From contig NZ_CP026100.1 in assembly GCF_003722335.1 (NCBI RefSeq), forward strand, positions 4,128,001 through 4,192,000: a stretch of 64,000 nt of DNA. The letters are read 5' to 3'. The notes below the pieces were generated by a model. That model was not told where the DNA came from, searched no databases, and was given only the letters and a program-made list of their open reading frames with translations. The DNA is from Caulobacter flavus (GTDB lineage Bacteria > Pseudomonadota > Alphaproteobacteria > Caulobacterales > Caulobacteraceae). The translations under genes and the position numbers were made by a program. The stretch's first letter is position 1. Each line of letters begins with the position of its first letter. Below, one piece after another: positions 34,792 through 41,381 of this stretch.

Positions 34792-36411
34792 TCACCCCGC
34801 TTCCACGAGACGCAGTTGCGGCACGGCCGGGCGGCGCCAGGTCGGGGCGGCCAGGCGGATCGACAACTCGATCAGGGCCGGGCCGGCCAGATGCAGGCGC
34901 GCCTCTCCGACCGTCCAGCGCCAGGCCGCGGCGTCGAGATGCTCGATCGCCTCGAAGCCCTCGCCAAAGGCGGCGTCGCCGAGCACGACGGCCTCGCCAT
35001 CCACCCGCAAGGCCTGGACGGCCACGCCGAGGCGGCGGTGATCGGTCGAGCCTTCGACCGTCTCGGCCGGCTTGGACGAGCGCGAACGCAGCGCGAGCGT
35101 CCTCGCCGCCGGCGCCATGAACCAGACGCGGCCGCCAACCGTCCGCAACGGCGCGATCTCGACCCCGTCGGCGAGCAGGGTCAGGTCCGGGTCGGCGCAG
35201 CGCGTCCAGCCCAGTTCGACCGCCCGCGCGTTCAGCTGAGCACGCATCCGGGCAAGCTCGGGGCCCTCGCGCAGCACAGGCGCGCAGGCTTCGTCCCAGC
35301 CGATGGGATCGAGGCGACCATGCAGGCTGACGTGCTGAGGCGCGTTGCCGAAAGCATGGCGGTTGCCGTCGTCGAGATAGGTCTCGCACGGCATGCCCTC
35401 GGCCAGCAGGACGTCATGGGCGTCGAGTTCGACGTGATAGTAGCGGATCGCCGCGACGGGCTCCTGGGCGATCGTCGCGCCATTGGCCAGCAGGCTGACC
35501 GGAACCAGCACGCCGTCGACCATGACCGCGTGCCCGGGCGACAGCAGCAGGTCGCGACGCGGAACCCCGGGGCCGAAGGCGTGGGCCTTCACCCGGATCG
35601 GATCCACCTCGTGGCGTCGCGGATGGCGATCGCAGGCGACATGGCGCGCGCCGATCCAGATCACCGGACGGCTCTCGCCAGAGGCGGTGGCGACCAGATC
35701 GCCGACTTCCAGGGCCTCGACGGCGACCTCGCCACGCTCGGTGGTCACCAGCGTGCCGGCGGCGAAACAAGGGGGCGCCACATAGACCGCGTCGTTGCTG
35801 GTCAGGACGATCGGGAACGTTGGTGCGTTGGGGTTCGAAGGCCGACCGTTGATCTGGTCGAAAACCTGGTCGCCGTCGGTGTCCTTCAGCGTGACCCGGT
35901 GCGGATGGCCCGCGGAGTCGTTGTAGTCGAACGTCATGCCGTAGCCGCCGCCATAGGCGAAGTAGTAGTCGCGGCTGTCGGGGTCGCTGGCCCACAGGTC
36001 CATCAGCGTCTGATAGGCGCCGCTGGTCTGGATGTTGGGGACCAGCGAGCCGTTACTCAGCAGCTTGGCGCCGGTCGCCACGTTCGAGAGGTCGCCGAGC
36101 GTCAGCGTCGGGTCCTTCGAGATGAGGATCCCGTCGGCGGTGAAGCCATGCACGTAGTAGGTGGCGGCCACCCCGCCGGTATTGGTCAGGGTGAACGAAC
36201 CAAACGTGGGATAGTCCGTCGCGGTGCCGGCGACGTAGTTCGATACCGCGTTCGAGATCGTGTAGCCGGAGGTCCCGGGGGACACGAAGACGATCTGCAG
36301 GCCCGTCGACGGCGACGAGGCGGACGGGTTGATCGTCGAGGTGCTGACGGCCGACACCTGCTCCGAAGTAAAGGCCACGCCGTTCAAAGTGCTGATGTCG
36401 AAAGTCGGCAT
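34792..36411 (-). CDS. Hint-domain protein (Hedgehog/intein-type), surface or secreted
   Basis: 539 residues, start supported by GGGGGATAA just before ATG. The N-terminal 200 residues are Ser/Thr/Gly-rich beta-type sequence without a clear signal peptide, and contain a calcium-type loop DTDGDQVFD (177-185). A Hint_2-type domain runs from about 213 to 360, beginning PPCFAAGTLVTTERGEV with Cys215 as the self-splicing/cleavage nucleophile and containing LLSPGHAVMVDGVLVPVSLL. The C-terminal 150 residues are beta-rich and unassigned. Alphaproteobacterial proteins of this type often lack a signal peptide and are suspected type I secretion substrates; that role is not shown here. Confidence 0.85.
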   Translation of the reverse strand: MPTFDISTLNGVAFTSEQVSAVSTSTINPSASSPSTGLQIVFVSPGTSGYTISNAVSNYVAGTATDYPTFGSFTLTNTGGVAATYYVHGFTADGILISKDPTLTLGDLSNVATGAKLLSNGSLVPNIQTSGAYQTLMDLWASDPDSRDYYFAYGGGYGMTFDYNDSAGHPHRVTLKDTDGDQVFDQINGRPSNPNAPTFPIVLTSNDAVYVAPPCFAAGTLVTTERGEVAVEALEVGDLVATASGESRPVIWIGARHVACDRHPRRHEVDPIRVKAHAFGPGVPRRDLLLSPGHAVMVDGVLVPVSLLANGATIAQEPVAAIRYYHVELDAHDVLLAEGMPCETYLDDGNRHAFGNAPQHVSLHGRLDPIGWDEACAPVLREGPELARMRAQLNARAVELGWTRCADPDLTLLADGVEIAPLRTVGGRVWFMAPAARTLALRSRSSKPAETVEGSTDHRRLGVAVQALRVDGEAVVLGDAAFGEGFEAIEHLDAAAWRWTVGEARLHLAGPALIELSIRLAAPTWRRPAVPQLRLVEAG

Positions 36412-36494
36412 TTATCCCCCAGGGCGACCGTCGCGACGATCGTCGAATAAACCAAAGTCCTGATTGTCGTGCCCTGCCCTGCCTTCGCGATCAT

Positions 36495-36508
36495 TGTGCT
36501 TAAGCACA
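36495..36508 (-). promoter_or_regulatory. Perfect 14-bp palindrome upstream of the Hint-domain gene
   Basis: TGTGCTTAAGCACA, followed by GGGCCCGGCC. It is 84 bases before the Hint start and closely matches the element at 34763 upstream of the sulfotransferase. Shared position and orientation suggest a common dimeric regulator. Confidence 0.5.
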
Positions 36509-36577
36509 GGGCCCGGCCGCTGGCGGGCGCCCAAAGTCTGGAACCCGCCATCCCGGTCGGACCTGTACGTTCCACAC

Positions 36578-36606
36578 AAAAAGGGCCCCGGCTTCCGCCG
36601 GGGCCC
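36578..36606 (-). terminator. Intrinsic terminator of the ElpS/PstS-like gene
   Basis: Stem GGGCCCCGGC / GCCGGGGCCC with a 4-base loop, followed on the minus strand by TTTTT (AAAAA at 36578-36582 on the plus strand). It lies 37 bases after the stop of the minus-strand gene at 36643. Confidence 0.88.
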
Positions 36607-36642
36607 CAGTTGCAAGGGGAAGTTTCTGGGGTCTGGCGCGGA

Positions 36643-38250
36643 TTAGGCGCCGACGATCGTGCCAGCGCCGCAGGTCGTGTTGCCCGTGGTCGTGCCGGCG
36701 ACGTCCAGATAGAGGTTCAGCGGACGGGTCGCGGTGGTCGGAACCAGGAACGTCGCGCGGATGGCGGTCGCCCAGTTGCTCGGCAGCGCGGCCAGGCCGG
36801 CGTTGGCCAGCAGGCCCGTGCTCGGATCGGCGATCAGGGCCGTGTCGAGCTGGTTCAGGATGCCGGTGTTCGACGAGCTGGTCAGGGTGCCCAGCGACGC
36901 GCTGTCGGCGTAGCAGGTGTAGCTGATCCAGTTCACGGTGCCGATGATCGGATACGAACCGGCGACGTTCGGGTTGGCCAGCGGCGAGGTCTTGCTCGAC
37001 GACTGGACCCAGTCCTGCGGGTTGGCGCGCAGGCCGTTGGCGGTGTTGGTCGCGCTGTAGCCGCCCGTGGCGTTCGACTGGGGCGGAGCCAGGGCGCCGA
37101 AGGCGGCCGTGGCGGCGGCCGGTTGCGGCTTCACGTAGGCGCCGAGGGCGTTCTGCAGCGAGGCCGAGGCCAGGCCGTAGTTGTTGCCCGTGTTGGTCGA
37201 GAAGGGCAGCGTGTAGTCGGCGCCGACGTAGCCGATGCGGGCCTGGACGACTTGGTCGCCGGCGTTCGAACCGGGCTGAGCGGTGAAGGCCAGGTACTTG
37301 GCCACGCCGTCGCTGCCTTCGGCGCGGGTGAACTTGCCCGAGACTTCGCCGGTCACGACGTTGGTGCTCTTGTTGTAGGTGCCGCCCTGGATCGAGGCCG
37401 GCAGGGTCGAAGCGCCGTCAGCGAAGGCGTTGCCCGACAGCGAACCGCAGACGGCGGCCAGGTGGCGGGTGAACAGGCCCGTGGTGCCCGAGCTTTCCGA
37501 GCGGCCGACGATTTGCAGCGGAACGCTGACGCCGCCGGTCAGCGACGTGCCGCCGTTCAGGGCGGTCAGGGCGCTGTCGCTCCAGTCGGTGATCTGGCCG
37601 TTGAAGATCTTGCAGTAGGTGGCCGCGTCGAGCTTCAGCTCACCGCCGACGAGGTTGAACGAGACGCTCGTGACCGAGCCGTCGGCGTTGCGGACCTTCT
37701 TGTAGACGGGGTCGAAGGCCACGGCGACCGGGGCGATGGCGACCGGGAACTGCACGAGGGCGCCGTAGAGCGGCTTCGGCAGCGGGTACTGGCCGGCGGT
37801 CGGCGAGGCCGCGACGGTCACGCCCTGGACGGTGCCGCCGTTGTTGTAGACGTTGACGTCGCTGGCGCTCAGCGAGGTTTCCGACAGGCCGTAGTGGACG
37901 CGCGGCCAGAACTGGTCGCCCGCCGTGGCCAGGTCGATGTCGCCGTACTTCGAGGCGTCGTGGCTGTAGATGCCGGCGATGCCCGTGCCCGAACCCGTCG
38001 AGATGTAGCGGACGGTGTTCGAGGTCAGCGAACCGCCCGTGCAGAACTGGGTGGTCGGCAGGGTGCTGGTCGGCACGGCCTTGACCAGCAGGGTCTCGTG
38101 CGTGCCGTAGCAGTCGGCGGCCTGGCGCCAGTACGGGGCGATCAGCGAGGAGCCGCCCCCGTTGACCTGGGCGTGGGCGGCACCGGCGAAGGCGGCGCAA
38201 GCGGCGATGGCGCTCACGCCGGCGATGGCGCGAAGCTTCAGCTTAGACAT
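36643..38250 (-). CDS. PstS/DING-like secreted substrate-binding protein (ElpS-like)
   Basis: 535 residues; ATG 38250 preceded by AAGGACC. The signal peptide offers two cleavage options: a lipobox IAAC (Cys18) and a signal peptidase I site AHA/Q near 26-28. The mature start VNGGGSSLIAPYW resembles the DING/PstS N-terminus. Later segments GSGTGIAGI, IFNGQITDWSDSAL and VGRSESSGTTGLFTRHL match phosphate-binding motifs of PstS. In Caulobacter the PstS-like lipoprotein ElpS is released by T2SS upon phosphate starvation; a T2SS operon is in this window. No pst transporter genes are adjacent, so an extracellular role is likelier than ABC import. Confidence 0.83.
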   Translation of the reverse strand: MSKLKLRAIAGVSAIAACAAFAGAAHAQVNGGGSSLIAPYWRQAADCYGTHETLLVKAVPTSTLPTTQFCTGGSLTSNTVRYISTGSGTGIAGIYSHDASKYGDIDLATAGDQFWPRVHYGLSETSLSASDVNVYNNGGTVQGVTVAASPTAGQYPLPKPLYGALVQFPVAIAPVAVAFDPVYKKVRNADGSVTSVSFNLVGGELKLDAATYCKIFNGQITDWSDSALTALNGGTSLTGGVSVPLQIVGRSESSGTTGLFTRHLAAVCGSLSGNAFADGASTLPASIQGGTYNKSTNVVTGEVSGKFTRAEGSDGVAKYLAFTAQPGSNAGDQVVQARIGYVGADYTLPFSTNTGNNYGLASASLQNALGAYVKPQPAAATAAFGALAPPQSNATGGYSATNTANGLRANPQDWVQSSSKTSPLANPNVAGSYPIIGTVNWISYTCYADSASLGTLTSSSNTGILNQLDTALIADPSTGLLANAGLAALPSNWATAIRATFLVPTTATRPLNLYLDVAGTTTGNTTCGAGTIVGA

Positions 38251-38584
38251 GGGGTGGTCCTTTATCCGTGGTGCGGTTGAAACCAGGCTCAAGTCACCGG
38301 CCCGCACCGTCATGGAGCAGCCGCCGGCTCGCCCTCCCCGTCGGCCAAATCCGACGAGAAGACGCTTCGCGTTCCTGAGGTGTTAGCCCCCTTCAGCCCC
38401 GCGATGGCCAAATCATTCAACTCAACCGAGAAATCGTCAACGCGCCAAAGTTGAAGTTTTTGAAGCAGAAAGCATATCAAAAATAGTACAACACCATGAA
38501 CGAGCACGAGTATATTTATCAAACGACAAATATAGCCGCGACCGCAACGGCCGCGACTTCAATTCCTTTCAAATTATACTGAAG
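38251..38584 (-). promoter_or_regulatory. AT-rich gap between luxR and the ElpS-like gene, with sigma70-like promoter
   Basis: 334 bases without a convincing gene. The part 38440-38580 is strikingly AT-rich against a high-GC background. On the minus strand TTGACG (38440-38435), 17-base spacer, AATGAT (38417-38412) forms a sigma70-like promoter giving a leader of about 155 bases before ATG 38250. No Pho box was recognised. A 70-codon minus-strand frame with TTG start (38522-38310) looks non-coding. Confidence 0.45.
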
Positions 38585-39328
38585 CTATAGCGCTATCAGG
38601 CCAGCACTGACCGCCCGAGCGACGGCGGCGGTCTTGTTCGGGGCGTCGAGCTTCTCGCCCGCGCGGGCCAGGTGGAACTGCACGCCGCGCCGGCTCAGCG
38701 CCAGGGTCGCGGCCGCCTCCTGCTCGGTGTGGCCCAGCGCGGCCAGCCGCAGCACCTCCAGCTCGCGCTGGCTGAGCCCCTTCGCCTGGGCGTCGGGCGC
38801 GGACCGCGCCGTCGCGTGAAGACGGGCGGCGGCGAGCAGCAAGGCCGCAGCCGCCGGTTCGGCCAGTTCGGCCTTGGCCACGCCGCGGAACAGGGTCACG
38901 AAGGCGGGACCGCCCGCATAGTCCTGGATGGGCGCGATCACGCCGGAGCGAACGCCCCAGGCGTCCAGGGATCGCAGCACCGGCCGCGCCTTGGCGTCGT
39001 CGGCGAACTCCTCGAGCGTCCAGGCGAAGGGCGTGAAGCCGCTCGCGGCGCGTGCGGCCAGCGGATCGAGGTCGAGATAGCCGCGACGGCGATAGAGGGT
39101 CTCGTCGAGCCCCCCCGTCGACACCAGCTGACGCGGCTCCTGGCGCAGCGGCGGCAACTCGGCCTGGATCTCGCTGATGGGGCGGCGATGGCCGATGTGC
39201 ATGTAGAAGCCGCCCGAAAAGCCGTTCAGCCGCGCCAGTTCGGCGAGATCGGTGCGCAGGACGTCCAGCGGACCGGCCGGCGCGGAAGCGCGGCTGGCCA
39301 ACGCGAGGGCTCCGCGCACGCCGCTCAT
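38585..39328 (-). CDS. LuxR-type regulator with autoinducer-binding domain
   Basis: 247 residues from ATG 39328, the usual LuxR length; the frame extends to 39514 but that would pass over the promoter motif at 39447-39472. The N-terminal domain (about 20-165) has autoinducer-domain landmarks: LYRRRGYLDLDP with the conserved Tyr...Asp-Pro pattern and a nearby FAWTLEEF. The C-terminal LuxR helix-turn-helix (about 185-245) reads LSQRELEVLRLAALGHTEQE ... SRRGVQFHLARAGEKL. No luxI-like synthase is in the window, so it may be a solo receptor. It would link cell density or a related ligand to the surface genes around it. Confidence 0.88.
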   Translation of the reverse strand: MSGVRGALALASRASAPAGPLDVLRTDLAELARLNGFSGGFYMHIGHRRPISEIQAELPPLRQEPRQLVSTGGLDETLYRRRGYLDLDPLAARAASGFTPFAWTLEEFADDAKARPVLRSLDAWGVRSGVIAPIQDYAGGPAFVTLFRGVAKAELAEPAAAALLLAAARLHATARSAPDAQAKGLSQRELEVLRLAALGHTEQEAAATLALSRRGVQFHLARAGEKLDAPNKTAAVARAVSAGLIAL

Positions 39329-39446
39329 CGCGCGCACGCCTCGAAGCTGTTCCCCGTCGTAACCACGCCTCGCGACGCCATGCTTTCCCCACTTGCTGGC
39401 CCGTACAGGATGGGCGCGATTGGTAGACACGGCGCTGGGGCTCGCG

Positions 39447-39472
39447 ACGACACCGGCTTTCGTGAAGTTTTG
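39447..39472 (-). promoter_or_regulatory. Copy D of four-copy ECF-like promoter motif, upstream of luxR
   Basis: Minus strand reads CAAAA-C-TTCACGA, seven bases, TGTCGT. It points at luxR, 119 bases before ATG 39328. It ends exactly next to the proposed ATG (39473) of the divergent glycosyltransferase gene. Confidence 0.62.
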
Positions 39473-40753
39473 ATGGCGGGCGCCGCGTCGCCGGTGCGCG
39501 GACTTGACGGCCAAGGCCTTCCCGGCTCTGTCGGCGACCGCCGCCGGGAGATAAGCCTGACCTCCTCGACCTCAGCTCCACCTCGCGTCTGGCTGGACGC
39601 CCCTCGTCGCCGCGAGCGCGAGGGAGTCGGCGTGGCGCGCTACGCCGCGGTTCTGGCCCAGACACTGGAAACCCTGGGCGCGCCCCCGGCTTTCGTGCGC
39701 GACGCCGCCCCGAGCGACGCCCGAGCGCAGAACCGCCTCGCCGCCTGGCTCCGGGCCCAGCGCGCCGGCGTTCGCCGCCTGCGCCCGGCGGGAGACGACC
39801 AGACATGGACGAGGCGGGACCTGTTCGCCGAGGCCCAGTCCTACTTCAATCGCCATGGCCGCCTGATGGAACTGACAGTCCCGGATCCGCCGACGGTGAT
39901 GCACTGGACCTATCCCGTCCCGCTCGCGATGACCGGGACCCGGAACCTTTACACCATCCACGACCTGATCCCCCTGCAGCGCCCCGACCTGACCGGCGTG
40001 GACCCGCGCCGCCACCGGCGGCTGCTGGAGGCGGTCGCGACCCGGGCCGATCACCTGGTCGCCGTCTCGGAACACACGCGCCGCGCCCTGATCGAGATCC
40101 TGGGCGCATCGCCCCACCGGGTGACCAACACCTGGCAAGCCTCGCCGGACGCCGAACGGAACAGCCCCGCCGAATGGCCGCCCCTACCGCCCGGCCTGGT
40201 CGAGAAAGGCTATTTCGTCGCGGTCGGCGCGATCGATCCCCGCAAGAACCTGACGCGACTGGCAGCGGCCTGGCGCGCGGCCGGCGCGCCCCTGCCGCTG
40301 GTGATCGTGGGTCCGGACGGCTGGCGGGCGGAGACTGTTCTGAAAGGCCTGCCGTCCGATCCACGGCTGATACGCCTGCCGTGGCTGGAGCGACGAGCCC
40401 TGCTGGCGCTGATCGCCCGAGCCCGGGCCCTGCTCTTTCCGTCCCTGGCCGAAGGCTTCGGCCTGCCGGCGCTGGAAGCCATGCATCTGGGCGCGCCGGT
40501 GCTGGCCAGCGCCGAGGACGGTCTGGCCGAAGTCGTCGGCGACGGCGGCCTGCTGGTCGCGCCCGAGGACGAGGCCGCCCTGGCGGCGGCCATCGGCCGC
40601 CTCGCGGGAGACGATCGCCTGCGCGAAACGCTGATCCGCGCCGGATCCAAGCGGGCCCTGGCCTTTTCCCATCATGCCTATGGCCGTCGACTGGCCGCCC
40701 TGTACCAGGCCGTGGCGGACCAGTCTCTTGCGCCCCTCCACGACGCCGGATGA
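39473..40753 (+). CDS. GT4-family glycosyltransferase (capsule locus)
   Basis: 426 residues from ATG 39473; the frame is open upstream and the real N-terminus is uncertain, since recognisable sequence begins near RVWLDAPRRREREGVGVARY (residue about 38). GT-B fold, glycosyltransferase group 1: LYTIHDLIPLQRPDL, VGAIDPRKNLTRLAAAW and the donor-sugar motif SLAEGFGLPALEAMHLGAPV with the E-x7-E pair. It closely resembles the gene at 52254 (both have MHWTYPxPxxxxGxxNLYTxHDL). Presumably builds the capsule repeat unit. Confidence 0.85.
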   Translation: MAGAASPVRGLDGQGLPGSVGDRRREISLTSSTSAPPRVWLDAPRRREREGVGVARYAAVLAQTLETLGAPPAFVRDAAPSDARAQNRLAAWLRAQRAGVRRLRPAGDDQTWTRRDLFAEAQSYFNRHGRLMELTVPDPPTVMHWTYPVPLAMTGTRNLYTIHDLIPLQRPDLTGVDPRRHRRLLEAVATRADHLVAVSEHTRRALIEILGASPHRVTNTWQASPDAERNSPAEWPPLPPGLVEKGYFVAVGAIDPRKNLTRLAAAWRAAGAPLPLVIVGPDGWRAETVLKGLPSDPRLIRLPWLERRALLALIARARALLFPSLAEGFGLPALEAMHLGAPVLASAEDGLAEVVGDGGLLVAPEDEAALAAAIGRLAGDDRLRETLIRAGSKRALAFSHHAYGRRLAALYQAVADQSLAPLHDAG

Positions 40754-40756
40754 CTT

Positions 40757-40782
40757 AAAAAATTCACGATCTCGGATGTCGC
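40757..40782 (+). promoter_or_regulatory. Copy B of four-copy ECF-like promoter motif, upstream of the kps operon
   Basis: AAAAAA-TTCACGA, seven bases, TGTCGC. Begins 3 bases after the stop of the preceding glycosyltransferase and points to the AraC-type gene, about 150 bases downstream. 18 of 26 bases are identical to copy A before tpsB. Confidence 0.68.
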
Positions 40783-40934
40783 TCGCCAGCCAGGCGCCCT
40801 GTCTTCCAATCGGGGGCGAGCGGACACGGCTGAGCTGCGCGTTCCTGAGAATTCGCGCGCGTAGAGCCCTCAGGGCTTCACGAACGAGAACATCGGCGGA
40901 TCTTCCGAAGTAGCGCTCGGCCCAGCGAGTTCCG

Positions 40935-41381
40935 ATGCAGGACGAGTACGACATCGCGCAGGGGGATCCGGCCAGAGAAGCGGCCGTCCTGGACCAGCGC
41001 GAAACGCGCGCCGCGCCGAGCGGCGCGGCCGATCACCGGCGCGCCGCTCTCGATCTCGTCGAGCGCGCCGAGCGCGCGGTGGTGGCCGCCCTGCCCCGTC
41101 GGGTCGACGAACGCACTCTGGCCGACAGCGTCGGCGCGACCTTGCAGCACCTTCGCTATGCGTTTCGCACCACGCGCGGCTCTTCGATCTATGCGGCGCT
41201 GGCCGACCTGCGCCTGCGCCATGCGCGCGACTTCCTGGCCGGCGATCCGAGCCTGACGCCGGCGGCGGCGGCGAATTTCTGCGGCTTCGGCCACATCGGC
41301 AACTTCCGGCGCGCCTTCCGCCAGCGCTTCGGCCACGATCCCGACCATGCCGCCGCGCCGGACAGCGAGCCGACCGCATGA
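40935..41381 (+). CDS. AraC-type HTH regulator heading the kps operon
   Basis: 148 residues. An unassigned N-terminal 45 residues are followed by an AraC-family DNA-binding domain (about 48-135): DERTLADSVGATLQHLRYAF as first helix-turn-helix and LTPAAAANFCGFGHIGNFRRAF ... RFGHDP as second with the family's FGHIGNFRRAFRQRFG signature. No ligand-binding domain of usual size. The stop overlaps kpsC by ATGA, so it is co-transcribed with the capsule export genes and may act on them. Confidence 0.85.
   Translation: MQDEYDIAQGDPAREAAVLDQRETRAAPSGAADHRRAALDLVERAERAVVAALPRRVDERTLADSVGATLQHLRYAFRTTRGSSIYAALADLRLRHARDFLAGDPSLTPAAAANFCGFGHIGNFRRAFRQRFGHDPDHAAAPDSEPTA

Noticed and set aside
38281..38320. 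Pho box upstream of the ElpS-like gene
   Set aside because: GTCAC and GTCAT occur but are 16 bases apart, not the 11-base period of PhoB sites.
38310..38522. 70-codon minus-strand frame with hydrophobic start before the ElpS-like gene
   Set aside because: TTG start, no ribosome binding site, composition follows the AT-rich gap; it also covers the promoter candidate.
40784..40934. Additional small gene between the glycosyltransferase and AraC-type genes
   Set aside because: No frame with start and ribosome binding site; only the promoter motif and a small AGCCC/GGGCT stem were seen.
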